From Magallana angulata (taxonomy: Eukaryota > Mollusca > Bivalvia > Ostreida > Ostreidae): a stretch of DNA of 64,000 nucleotides. The number at the start of each line of letters is the position of its first letter. Positions within the stretch are counted from its first letter, which is position 1. The notes under the pieces are model-generated. The model did not search any database and had not been told where the DNA came from. It saw nothing but the letters and a program-made list of their open reading frames with translations. Positions 35,165 to 46,390 of this stretch are shown one piece after another. The translations under genes and the position numbers were made by a program. The stretch lies in the NCBI RefSeq assembly GCF_025612915.1, contig NC_069112.1, positions 33,955,731-34,019,730 of the forward strand. The letters run 5' to 3'.

Positions 35165-35579
35165 TTAAAAAATGATTTTTTTGTAAGCTAGAATAAAACA
35201 ATAACCAAACATTCAAAGCAAGTCCATGAAAAAAAAATGGATTAAGGTAATTAAACTGCCATATTCTTCATGCTGGCTAAATAACCAAACACAAAATGCT
35301 GCAAATGATATTTACTTCAATTAACTTTAAACAATCACAACTCATTCAATATCAAAACATAAAACTTTAAAATGGATGAGAAGGTAGTTTGAATAAAAAA
35401 TCGTTAATATACAGCAGGTGCATCACACATTAAATAAGGATCAATAATCAAGAACATACCATTTCCAATGTCAAGTGAAATTTAAAAAAAAATGACATGC
35501 ATGATCTTTTTAAAAAATTATATACTAATTTGTATTTTTTTTCTTAGTGGTTGTATATACAAATCTAATGGACCTTCTG

Positions 35580-35835
35580 CTGTTGTGATTATAAGTTTAT
35601 TGAATACCTAATGTAACAAGTAAAAATATCCTGTTTTTACACTGAAAAAAAATTGTCTTTCAATATTAGATATATAAAAAAAAATGATAACGGCAATATA
35701 ACCATACTGCACAAACATAAAAAAAAATATTCTTTTCAACAAGTCTCACCTTAGACAACTCTTCCCCTTTTTCTACGGAAAAACATGATCATGTCAATAT
35801 TTTTATCACTTTCACACTGTACATGATTTTCACAG
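35580..35835 (-). repeat. Diverged LTR fragment of the copy A family
   Basis: TTGTGATTATAAGTTTATTG, then CCTAATGTAACAAGTAAAAA and further on AGACAACTCTTCCCCTTTTT align in order with the LTR at 5245. The match is weak, so this would be an old fourth copy. Confidence 0.4.
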
Positions 35836-36053
35836 AACATGTGTTCACACATACTCCTTACACTGCTATTTCGTGTTCTTTATCTTGACTTCTGTTTTCT
35901 TTACACACTAAAACCACTGAAAAATCCAACAGCTAAATCATATTGATCTTGTCTTCAAAAGATATTTCAGTCACTATAGAATTGCATAAAATGTAACAAT
36001 GTCGTAATAACACAACCTTGATTAGAAACAGCAATAACTCAATAGACTTCCAT

Positions 36054-36480
36054 CTATGGAAGAGTATAATCTGGAGTATGATCTGGACCATCCATAACAT
36101 CCATAACTTCATCTGATGCATGCATATGTTGAACATGACTGTCAGCAACTATTCCATCTCTGGATAGAGTATAATCTGGAGTTTGATCTGGACCATCCAA
36201 AACCTCATCTGATGCATGCATATGTTGATCATGAGTGTCTGCAACTATTCCAACTCTAGAAAGAGTATAAATTGGAGTATGATCTGGACCATCCATAACT
36301 TCATCTGATGCATGCACATATTTAACGTGACTGTCTGTAACTATTCCATCTCTGGAAGGAGTATAATCTTTAGTATGATCTGGACCATCCATAACTTCAT
36401 CTGATGCATGCATATGTTGAACATGACTGTCTGTAACTATTCCATCTATGGAAGGAGTATAATCTGGAGTATAACTGTCA
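36054..36480 (-). repeat. 96-bp minisatellite, open as 32-residue repeats on the minus strand
   Basis: About four and a half units of 96 bases, marked by CATCTGATGCATGCATATGT, start near 36112, 36206, 36302 and 36398. On the minus strand they read as 32-residue repeats (HASDEVMDGPDHTPDYTLSR and so on) through 119 codons. The unit length is a multiple of three, so openness is expected by chance; no start context, splice sites or neighbouring exon supports a real gene. Confidence 0.65.
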
Positions 36481-36984
36481 ATTATTCAAGATTCCTCAAA
36501 CACTTTACAACTGCATAAATTATAACCCTGTGGGAATAACACACCCTTGGCTAGAGAAAGCAATATCTATGTAAACTACAACAAAAAGTTGCATATTTTT
36601 TTAGTTGGACATAAACACACAGTTCGCAAAATGTGCAAAATTTAGCACAACTTCACTCTCAACATATCTCGACTTGTATCATAATTGTTGAACATTGTCG
36701 ATGCAACCATCTAAGTTAACTCGATACAAACAAGACACATTTCTATTCTAAACAAATTATTTACAATGCAAAAGCTGTACATGTTATCTTTTCGGAATAA
36801 TACATTCCACGATTACCTACAATGACAAAATTTGTGAACATAAATAACTACATGTCAAACGTACAGTAAAATGAACAACTTAATATAGTACACTGTCGAA
36901 AAATATATCAACACAAGGCGTAAACGAAATGCACGAAACCCAAAATGCAATGTCTGCCGGCTCACCAACGATTTGAATTAAATA
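36481..36984. other. Spacer, nothing recognised
   Basis: Low-complexity A+T-rich sequence. Confidence 0.4.
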
Positions 36985-38033
36985 CTTTAATTCTTTTTTC
37001 TTCGTTGAAAGATTTAACGGATGCTGTCCGTACGAAAAAAAAACCCAACTGTTCAGGTAGTTCGCTGAAATTTTGTTATCAAATCTCTCTTGGGTTTTGC
37101 AGGCGGAAACCCTTTTCCATGATCATACTATGAAAACCGTCCAAGGGTTGTGAAGATAACCTCAGAGATTCGAAACCTGCTCTCTCAGTAACCATATCGG
37201 GATCAATCATTCCCTGTTTTGCATATTGGTCGGTAAATGCATTTTTTAAGGCAGACCATGTGCGTTTTACAGGGGTGTCTAACGAATTTAACGCAAGTTA
37301 AAGCCGGTCCCGATAGATGAAGATGGAAATCTGCAACACGTCTATTATCAGTTGTAAGACTTTGGTAAAAATAAAAAAAATTCAAATTCCATACGAAAGT
37401 TTTTGACATTTTCTGAACTAAATCCACTGATTTTTTTTTCAAAAGAAACTGTGTCCGAAGTTGATGGAACATTGTTTCCTCGTGGATGATTTTGTAAACT
37501 TCGAGGATTGAAATCATCTAGACCTGCTTCCAAATTGATTACAGTAAGATGTGTACTGAAATTACTGTTTTGTCCTCGTACAGGCGTAAACATTGTCTTT
37601 AACTCAAAACATTAACACAAAAATAGTCCAAAGAAGCACAATGCGAGTTAAAATTCACCAGCATGTGGTGATTACGTAATATCCGGTTTTAAAATTTATT
37701 AAAGTCCAAAATCACAATTAAACAATCATCCTTATAAAAAGAAATTCTAAGTGAGAGTGTAAAATAATTATTAATTCCTCAAGTCTAATCTTTGACAACT
37801 CCTCCCCTTTTTCTATAAAGGACATATTAGATAACTTAAAGATGGACCCAGAATTTGGGGTCAAATACATTAATTCTCAGAACAGGATACAGGAAGGCTT
37901 TATCATAATAAATTCAAAGACACGCCAGTCTAAGATCTGACCATCAATCAGAAAAACGAAAATAAACAAATGGCAATAAACAGGGGATCACTGTGAGAAA
38001 TGGATGAAGGAGATGTCAACATGAGAGACCACA
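36985..38033 (-). mobile_element. Ty3/gypsy-like retrotransposon fossil, copy B
   Basis: A second copy of the family at 2616-5811: a gag part up to 37593 with the same MFTPVRGQNS start, then a leader and LTR from about 37670 with the shared words GTGATTACG, AAGTGAGAGTGTAAAATAAT and CACGCCAGTCTAAGATCTGA. Without the Helitron-like insertion of copy A, it shows the original spacing between gag and LTR. Broken and partial; no pol part. Confidence 0.7.
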
Positions 38034-38285
38034 ACGATTTTTGCTCAAATCCCAACAAATAAATGACATTTGCATTTCTTACCTGATTTCAAACATTGTA
38101 TTTGTGTACATCTTCGCTAGCCAAGGGTTTACGATCCACTCTGCTCCTCTACAACCCTTGGCAGATATATTAGCCAATTATGTAAAGAAATCAAATGCGC
38201 CGCCTATCGTCGTAATCGAGTTATGTCCCTTGAATGTTTTCATTGTTTGACCAATGAAAATCTTCGTAACATAAGGTATTTAACA

Positions 38286-40095
38286 ATGGCGGCCTCCACA
38301 GAACATCAAGAAATAATTTGCAAACGATTTTAAATAGTCTTTGACAGATAAACAATCAAAAACCATCAGTGCGATTGAACAAGCAAAAGATGTGTTTCTA
38401 TGTACCAGAACAGGTAGTGGAAAGTCGTTAATGAGTACTTTCCAGTGCTACATCTAGGAAAATGCGTTGTTGTCGTGGCCCCCTTGTGAAGTGTCATGCA
38501 GGAACAATGTTATAAACTCAACAATCTGGGTTTTAAAGCTACTTTTATCGGTAAAGACTTTCGAGAATCCGGTGCATTAGAACAAGGTGCGCTTGATTTT
38601 GTGTTTGGAAGTCCAGAGTCCTTCATTAATAACAGCAACTGGAGAGAGATGTTGAAGTCCGAAATTTACCAAAGTAATATAAATTACAGTTGATTGCTGT
38701 TGATGAAGCCCATACTGTTACACAATGGTAAGCAAATATAATCTTATTAATTTTCCTTTCGGAGTTTCCTTTTACTGGAAATAAAACCAGTCTTTAAAAT
38801 GCTGTCAAATAGTGTTTTTATAGAAATATACATCTGTAAAGTACTGTGACTTAAACATTTTTGATAATTATACACGCAAATCTATCATTTTTTTGAAATA
38901 TGTAGTATACAGAATAGACTCAAGCCTTTGTTTCTTTATCTTTGCTAGCCAATGGTTTACGATCTACTCTGCTGCTTAGACATGTTAAAGTAGCAGAGTG
39001 GATAGTAAACCCTTGGCTAGCGAAGATTTTGTTTCTTACAATAAACATTTCAGCAAGATTTGTCATTCTTTTGTATTGTTTAAGGGGTGAAGGTGATAAA
39101 GATGGAGAGCCCTTTCGAGAGGCATTTGCAAACATAGGGGAGTTACGGTCAATCTGTCCAAAGGCAACTCTACTTGCGTTAACTGCAACATCTGGACCTA
39201 GTCAGCGTAGAAGAATAATGAAAATGGTATGCTTTCGTTCAAATTCTGATATCATATCAGATTCACCAGATCGGGAGAACATTAAAATATCTTCAGTGTG
39301 TATTCCTAATTCTGACAATTTAGAAAAAGTTTTCAGATGGCTAATTGACAGTGTGAGGTTGAACAAAGTTAAAACTGAGAGACATGTAGTTTTTTGTGAA
39401 AGTATTTCTGACGTATCAAAAATCTATATGGGCGTTAATTTTCACAATGTGCATCATGTTGTCCATTATAAACTACCTAGAAAATTAAATACATTTGTGC
39501 AGCAGATGGGAAGAGCAGGGAGGGATGGACATTTATCTGATGAACTGATAATGTATTAAAGTAACAAAAATCACCTTAAAAGGGTTGAACGCGAGCTTGT
39601 TCGATTGGCTAAAGATGATAGTAAATGTAGACATGAACTCCTATGTGAAGCATATCTTTCACTTAACAAAAAAATATTACCATCTCATGACTGTTGTGAA
39701 GTTTGTGAAAAAAGTTGTGATTGTAAAAGTGATCTGTGTCCTCGAAGACATGAATATTTTAAAACAGAAAATGAAGATAGTTCATCAGATTCTGAAGATG
39801 AAATGACCAGATTTGTTAGCGACAAAGAAAAACAATTAATACATGATAAACTGGTGTTTTATAAATCACAAATGTCCATAGATTGTATAATAGATTTTGA
39901 AGTAGTGCACGGACTAACAAATGAAGTTCTCAACAAATTGGTGCAAAGCAGCGATTCAATATCTACACCTGATGATGTTATGAAAAAGTTTCCAATATGG
40001 TCAACTGATACAGCTACTTAAGTCAGTAAAATTATCTCTGAAGTTGATGGCGACTCTGATATGTATAATTTTGCGGAAGACACTGAAGAGTAAGA
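38286..40095 (+). pseudogene. RecQ-like DNA helicase, decayed
   Basis: From ATG 38286 the reading, in several frames, gives a Q-motif region (LTDKQSKTISAIEQAKD), Walker A TGSGKS (near 38410), VVVVAPL then MQEQCYKLNNLGFKATFIGK, and the DEAH box AVDEAHTVTQW (near 38700). A GT-AG intron (38731-39086), holding a foldback repeat, joins W to GEGDKDGEPFREAFANIGEL. Then come ALTATSGPSQRRRIMKM (motif III), HVVFCESISDVSKIYMG, HVVHYKLPRK and QQMGRAGRDG (motif VI). A cysteine-rich block (CEVCEKSCDCKSDLCPRR) and an acidic tail follow. Stops and frame changes in the first exon, and a gap between motifs IV and V, show it is dead. RecQ-like genes of this type are multicopy in invertebrates and may be transposon cargo. 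Confidence 0.75.
38945..39030. mobile_element. Foldback repeat in the RecQ-like intron
   Basis: CTAGCCAATGGTTTACGATC and the following ACTCTGCTGCTT pair with AAAGTAGCAGAGTGGATAGT and AAACCCTTGGCTAG around a short loop. One arm of the same sequence recurs at 38117-38165 next to copy B. Confidence 0.6.
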
Positions 40096-40332
40096 TTGAT
40101 ATTTGGGAATAAATATGCTTTATTTTCAATAGTTTGGTGTTACTGATTTAACTTTAATAAGAGTTTAATAAACCATTGGCACTGTGATAAACTGAAATTA
40201 TATTTCCAGGTACATTATAAATTAAATTTTTGTGTATACTATAACATAAATGCATCTAAACAAAATAATTATCATTTGAATCAAAAATTCAAATACCATG
40301 ATAGCAGTTTTACATTCCTATGTCAGTTTATT

Positions 40333-41175
40333 TTATACAATCTCATATGATAATCTTTCCTTTTGGCTTTGAATCCATTTATGTAATTCAAAAACTTTAA
40401 CACATAAAAATAGGTCCTGAAAATTAGGAAATGCATGGAATTGCCTTCCAGGCACATTGTCAAAAACTTCTGCCATCTTGAGTTGGTCAATAATTAACTC
40501 GACATCATCCTTCTTGGATGTTTCAGCTCTAGTTGTCCTTTTTGGTTTCATGTTAATCTCTTTCATCACGTTCTGTTTTATTTCATCTTGCACCTGCAGT
40601 GATAAGGCTGCTTTTTTCGCACTTTGAAATGTAACATTTGCTCCTTGTGAGAGCACTTTCTCCTTTAATCTATGGACCATGATTTCCACCAGATTATCAT
40701 TTGGAATGTTGTGGCCGGTGCCACCAGAAAGATTTGATGTACAGTTCCACTTATATTCATAAGCATCTTTTGGACTTAGTATGCAAGAGTAATATGCCAA
40801 GAATCTAAACAACCAGATTTGGTATTTGGTGTGGCGACTTACACCTGAAAGTAACATTTGAAACTTTGCATTGGTCATTATCCTGTCACCATCACCCATA
40901 GAGTATCCATCATTGGTGTCCTTAAGCAGTAGTAGACATTTCATTAATAAGGCCCTGTATATCGCAATTCGATGTGGTTTCTTGTCTTCTTCAGTATCAT
41001 TTTTAATGAAATCCCACAGATGTTTGTCCTTGAGGTGTCTTCTTAAATGCCCCACTTTCTTATACTGGTTGCAACAAAATACACAGACATACTATTTTAG
41101 CTCATGATCAAGCATGTCTCGGATTTGCTGACTTTGGACATCTAGTGCCTGTACTCTCTCCTCAAATCTTGAATC
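40333..41175 (-). pseudogene. DUF6589-like protein with C2H2 finger, partial
   Basis: The 240-residue frame ending at 40333 includes KKPHRIAIYRALLMKCLLLL, then YECW-like KDAYEYKWNCTSNLSGGTGH and NIPNDNLVEIMVHRLKEKVL, a G-G-x-G-x-N-I-P-x-D block typical, as I recall, of the DUF6589 family found across invertebrates and fungi. Upstream, in the same direction, CVFCCNQYKKVGHLRRHLKD looks like a C2H2 finger, and before it a coiled segment ends at the tandem-repeat element (41180). The gene therefore lacks its 5' part. It is convergent with the RecQ-like gene, the 3' ends being about 240 bases apart. No biochemical role is known to me; a transposon origin is likely. Confidence 0.55.
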
Positions 41176-41179
41176 AATG

Positions 41180-41905
41180 TAATCAATGTAAACTTTTAAT
41201 ATTTGTGTGAAGTTAGAACATTCAATGCTTCTCCATAAGAAAGATAATGACCGGACACGAATTTTGCACTATTTTTCCCAACGACCTTGACCTTGCCCAA
41301 ATGACCTTGGATCAAGGTCATGACACACCCTTAGGTCATAAGCAATCTTTGTGTGAATTAAGAACTTCCAATGTTTCTCCATAAGAAAGATATGGACCGG
41401 AGACAAATTTTGCACTTTTTCTGCCAGTGACCTTGCCCAAATGACGTTGGGTCAAGGTCATAACACACACTTAGGTCATAAGCAATCTTTGTGTGAAGTA
41501 AAACCTTCCAATAATTCTTCATAAGATATTGACCGGACACGAATTATGTATTTTTTCTGCCAGTGACCTTGCCCGAATGACCTTGGGTCAAGGTCATGAC
41601 ACACCCTTAAGTCATAAGCAATCTTTGTTTGAAGTAAGAACTTCCAATAATTCTCAATTAGAAAGATATGGACCGGACACGAATTTTGTATTTTTTCTGC
41701 CATTGGCCTTGACCTTGTCCGAATGACCTTAGGTCAAAGTCATGCCACACCCTTATGTCATAAGCAATCTTTGTGTGAAGTAAAAACTTCCAATGTTTCT
41801 CAATAAGAAAGATATGGACCGGATACTATTGCACAGACAGACAGACGGACAAGGTGATTCCTATATACCCCCCCCCCTCCCCAAACTTCGTTTGCGAGGG
41901 GTTTA
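41180..41905 (+). mobile_element. Hairpin-ended element with ~140-bp tandem units (HINE/pearl-like)
   Basis: Four units begin GACCGGACACGAATT at 41249, 41395, 41531 and 41671 (a fifth start at 41817), 136-146 bases apart, with the words CCAAATGACCTTGGGTCAAG and AGGTCATAAGCAATCTTTGT. The array runs into an ACAGACAGACAGACGGAC tract and ends in a hairpin: a C-rich arm, AAACTTCGTTT and a G-rich arm (41861-41900). Architecture equals that at 20177-22073, but the unit is unrelated. Not coding. Confidence 0.7.
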
Positions 41906-42108
41906 ATTATTTAAATCATCCTTTTGTTTGTATAACCAATAATTTTCAGGATCGTTAGTTCCTATAACCGCTAAAACGCTAGTTAAAACAAAAGATTTGA
42001 ATTACTGGCTGTCAGCCATTAATTCCCAGCCGTAATCTCGATATGCAGTGATCTCAGAGGTCACTACTGCGGAACGCCTTAATTTCGCATGAGCGAAAGT
42101 TGTAAACA

Positions 42109-42890
42109 ATGTCGGGTAGACGTGGTCCGAAAGTGAAATTGACTGATTCTAACAGAACGTGTCGCAAAAAGGAAAGAAATGCATCAGTTGGTATGTGCAG
42201 GATACCTATAGGGGATCAAATTGATCGGTGGAATGAAGTGGAAAGCAAACAAGACAAGACTAATGCCGAAGTGGCAAAACTCTTACTGGACTGGTAAGTT
42301 TATGCATAATGAAATATACACCTTAAAATGTATGTCTGATTTTAATACATTGATGATTAAAAGTTTTTAATATATAAACAAAAAAATGGTTCATGCATTA
42401 CTGTTTACTCTGACACCGGTATATTGCAAGAAAGGCAGTTTTGTTGAGCCCCGTGTATCGGTGTTTGTACCGGGGGTTCAAGAGGGTGAATTTCCTACAA
42501 ACATTAAAATGTGTTGAAACTTTTTTTTTCCACAAATGTGAATATGTAAGTGTGATTTTTATGCATACTTATTTTTAAAAAAAAAAATATTAATGTTTTC
42601 CATGTATACCAAACATTCTTTTGATATTTGGCATGGCTGTAAAATAATTTAGTCATAAAATCAATTTTAGTATTGTGTGAAAATGGAACTTGTTTGTCTA
42701 ACTGATAATATTATAATTATTTTTTTTTTTCATTAAAAAGGCTGGTCAGGAGAAAACAAAACGCCCATTACTACAATGGACATGAGAAATTGTTAACCAT
42801 CTTTGGTTTTGCGCTGATACAGCAGAGATTAATTTATTGTATGTATGGTTCAAAAAGAGATATCCTGATCTGGTATGAACATGTAAGTTG
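42109..42890 (+). pseudogene. Kolobok-1-like transposase relic
   Basis: Exon 1 (42109-42294) encodes MSGRRGPKVKLTDSNRTCRK and then IPIGDQIDRWNEVESKQDKT, NAEVAKLLLDW, matching exon 1 of Kolobok-1 (FERWKGLKDTL, AVAKVLLDK) and followed by GTAAGT. At about 42607 a fragment reads TKHSFDIWHGCK, matching HSFDVWHGTKN. At 42740 AGQEKTKRPLLQWT, a stop, then EIVNHLWFCADTAEIN match the next Kolobok-1 exon. The intervening exons are missing. Terminal repeats were not found. Dead copy, later hit by a Helitron-like repeat. Confidence 0.7.
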
Positions 42891-42924
42891 TCTAACTGTG
42901 ATTAGGTTTTTTCTACGGTTTCTT

Positions 42925-43575
42925 TTTTTATTTTTAGGGTCTTCCGTCTTCAGCGATTTTGTGCAGACGATTTCTCTGAGATGGCTCGATCGATTTCATT
43001 CAAATTTTTTTCAAGATTAACGCGATTTTATCTGAAGTTGATTGGGTTTTTTTCCATTTTTGTAAATACACTTCCGGTCGGAAGTTATCGTCCGTTTACG
43101 ATTTTAAAAAAGTCAATTTTGTCTGTCAGGTTTCTCAGAAACGAGTAAAGATACAGGGCTGAAATTCTCAGAGATGATAGATCTACCGTTTTTCTGGTGC
43201 ACCTGTGTCAGGAAAGTGTCCGCCGTCACTTCCGGTCGTCACTGGAAGAAAATTTGAAAAATTGAATTTTTCGACTTTTTTATTTTTTAATATTTTTTTT
43301 GGAAATTTTTACACCTTATAGAGATCTTCTTACTGATTCAGAATATGTTATTTGTGTTAAAATCGATCAAGGCATTCTCGAGAATATAAGCGTCAAAGGT
43401 CTGAAGCGAGAGTCCGAGTAGCACATTTGATAGAGTCGTGGACACGGCCCAGGCGACCCGGGTTCAAGCCCCGAGTGCCGCAATTTTTTTTTTACTATTT
43501 TTTGCTTAGATCTACGATTTTATATTTGAATTGATAAGTTTAATGTAATCTATTAAAAAATCGGACGGAAAACCC

Positions 43576-43605
<30 letters not shown>
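42925..43605 (+). mobile_element. Non-autonomous Helitron-like repeat
   Basis: The right end has a perfect hairpin CTCGTTGCTCGCAACGAG, then ATCGTGT and CTAG before T, as in Helitron 3' termini. The left limit is uncertain; a TCTTCCGTC start near 42942 would give the usual TC. Internal sequence repeats words such as CACTTCCGGTCG (43071 and 43213). A tRNA-like segment lies at 43412-43481. No coding capacity. Confidence 0.5.
43412..43481 (+). repeat. tRNA-like segment (SINE-type head)
   Basis: GTCCGAGTAGCACATTTGAT, AGAGTCGTGGACACGG and CCCGGGTTCAAGCCCCGAG resemble the D arm, anticodon stem and T arm with B box (GGTTCAAGCC) of a tRNA. The acceptor stem does not close and no clear anticodon loop can be given, so it is a derived fragment and not a gene. 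A T-rich run follows. Confidence 0.5.
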
Positions 43606-43607
<2 letters not shown>

Positions 43608-44158
43608 CTTTTAATGATTGTTAAACCAACACGTCACTTCCTTGTCTGATCAGATTTTCATTAAAAAATGATACTAATATCATTGTTGCGTACCATTAAA
43701 TTATTGTACCAATGTTCAATTAATGTTTATTTTCATTTTTTTCCTTTCACATATCAAAGTAATTACATAGAAAATGCAATTGTTTAAAGTGTGTTTATAC
43801 ATGTTACATGTACTACAGTAACAATATAGTTATAAGGATAATAATTTCACACAGAGATCTATAACTTGTCATTGGCAATCTTATTTAATGAATGAATTTT
43901 GAGAAATTGAACAGACCTCGAAATTACGAGACATTTCACGACTGTTTAATCGTTAAAATTCCTTTTTAATAATAATCATATAATTTTGACATCATATTTT
44001 GATTTACACATCAACAGAATGTCTATGTTATTCAGGTCAATTATTAAAGTGGTAATATCATGTCAAAAATATGCGTATTTTGATACGAGTAACCGGTTAA
44101 TAGGTAGAAACGAATTGCGATTAACAGATTAGCAATTCTGCAATCGATTAATATCCCT

Positions 44159-44161
<3 letters not shown>

Positions 44162-44244
<83 letters not shown>
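44162..44244. repeat. (AT)n microsatellite
   Basis: About 41 uninterrupted AT dinucleotides. The long Tyr-Ile frame across it is an artefact. Confidence 0.95.
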
Positions 44245-44247
<3 letters not shown>

Positions 44248-44739
44248 TCAAAACAACACTTTCCTACACTTTGTTTTTGTTTGTTGTTATCATTCATAAT
44301 TATAATATAACAATCTACTATAAAATGTACCTGTAAAACATATTCCTATAGTACTTATCATCATTGTAAAATATTTCTGTATCAATTCTCTCTCGATCAT
44401 ATAGTATGTTTTGTTCGATCATGATATTGACTATTTTATAATTTTAATTCGATCTTAAATCGCAGTAAGGTTTTATTCCATTGTAAGTTGAGCTCATCGA
44501 CAGGTGTTTGCAAAGTGAACTCTAGAAATTCGCAGTTTCCCTCAAAATCTACATTGATAATGGAGTGTGTCCGTGTTCCCCGCCGTAGCTCTGGCATATA
44601 CACAAACAAGGAGCTTAACTGTTCGATCTGTTTAGCTTTATCAGATGTCCGTCACTTCCAAAGTTGTGATTGCCTCGGTCTTTCTAGCAGCTACTCTGGT
44701 TAATGGTAAAGTCCTGTTCACTGCATTTCTACTAAACTG

Positions 44740-46390
44740 TTACGGTTGCTGAGTCGAAAAAGTTTGTTGTTTCTTGCCCCCTTTCTTCTCATACTGGAAT
44801 GCAGGGTCATTCGTCATTTCTGCCATGTTTTCCAGAAACTTAACGAAGACTAAAAAGGGTGGATATGCCACTCCCATACTTTGCTTATGTTTTATTGCTT
44901 CTGAAGTCCACTTGTCCTTCAGATTCCATGGAAGTTTTCCCACAAGTTCGTTAACACCTTTCTTTGAGTCAAAGTAGCTAAATAAGACTTTAAACTGAGG
45001 TTGTGCCTTTAATGATGCAATCGCGGATGCTAGGTCTGCCAGGTCGAAGAGCGGATGAAAGTGATCCGTCGAAATCTCTGGGAATTCTTTAATTTTCTTC
45101 AGGATGTAGTTTTCGATCTGTTCTGCCGCTCCAAAGCGTCTCTCCAGCCTCTCCCAGATTTTCTTAATTGCGATGCTTGGACTGTCTGCATTACAGGCTC
45201 TTATAGTTCTAGCTTGTCTTGAAGACTCAGGTCCCAGTTTTTCACATAATAAATCTAGTCTTTCTGTTTCCGTAGCTCCGAGTTCTTCCATAATGTTATT
45301 AAATCACTGTTTCCATGAGACGTACATTATGGGATCGTCGTCAAATTTTGACAGCCTTGACATGATGAGGTCCTTTTTTACAAAATGCTTAGTAAATGTG
45401 TCTATCATGATCATCTGACTCTGCTGAGTTACTTCCGTCTGTCTCGGAGTGAAGGGTTGTACTTCGGGGTTCAGCTGAGTCTTAGGTGTGTCGTCGAACG
45501 GCCTCAGTGTGTGTAATTGTGGTGTCTCTTCTTGGACATAAGCAGTTGCCATAGGAGGGGTAGTGGAATACTGTTTCGGTGTTGATACAACTGCATCCTC
45601 CTTTTGTCTGCAATCACTAAAGCTGTTGGACTGGGATGTCTCTATGACCTTTTCATGCTGCTTGCGATCCTGCTCGTACCTTGGGAGAAGCTTCAAGTAT
45701 TCTTCAGTTTTTGACTCACTCGAGAGACTCGGCGCAAACTCTTGTAGACGTTGGTCCTCTTTAAGAACACTGAGCTCGCTCTCTACCATCTTCATTTCTC
45801 GCTGGGCCTTCAGACGTTTTAGTTGAGCCTCAAGCTAAATGTTTCAACATTGTGCGCTGGGCTTCTAGTTTTGCTTCTTTCCTTAACAGTATAGATCCTA
45901 TCGATCGACTATAAGACTTACTATAGCCAGCTGAAAGTGATCGCCGAGTCAGCGATTTAAATGATCCCTCTGAAATCAAATATTCAATTTTGGTTCTTCC
46001 TACGTTGATTTTTCCTAACAAAGTCTCTTTAATTAGGAGATGATATGCAAGCTCATTTGCGCTCTGTTCTGTGCGTACAGTTCTAAAGAAAAAACAAAAT
46101 GCATTGGATGTTTTCTGATACGTTTCGAAGCCTTTCACAAGAAGATCGTCAATAGATTTCAGAGTTTTAATATCACTGCTTGATCTCTCAAGTTCTTCTA
46201 AACACTCCCTCCACGCGCTCTTAATACTGTTTAGCCTTCGTTGAAAGGTGTCCACTCGAGCCTTATAATCTTCCTGAGCTGGTGTTGTCAGTGTCCTCAT
46301 ACGTGTGCTTCTTCTTGTTGGTTCTGACCGCAGACTCATCTTGATGACCAATCTTACCGGTCTACGGATTTTCACTGTGCCGTTAAACAA
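44740..46390 (-). mobile_element. BEL/Pao-like LTR retrotransposon fossil, gag region
   Basis: Three adjacent minus-strand frames (46390-45830, 45795-45304, 45291-44740) together cover a gag region. The upstream part is a basic, coiled-coil-like segment (RRSTRMRTLTTPAQEDYKAR; FQRRLNSIKSAWRECLEEL). The downstream part has ETERLDLLCEKLGPESSRQA and KKIWERLERRFGAAEQIENY, typical of the gag-related region of BEL/Pao elements. Protease, reverse transcriptase and LTRs are not seen. The element is broken with a few breaks. Confidence 0.7.

Noticed and set aside
43412-43481. A functional tRNA gene
   Set aside because: Acceptor stem does not pair and the anticodon loop is not regular.
44044-44247. Tyr-Ile repeat frame
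   Set aside because: Translation of the AT microsatellite.
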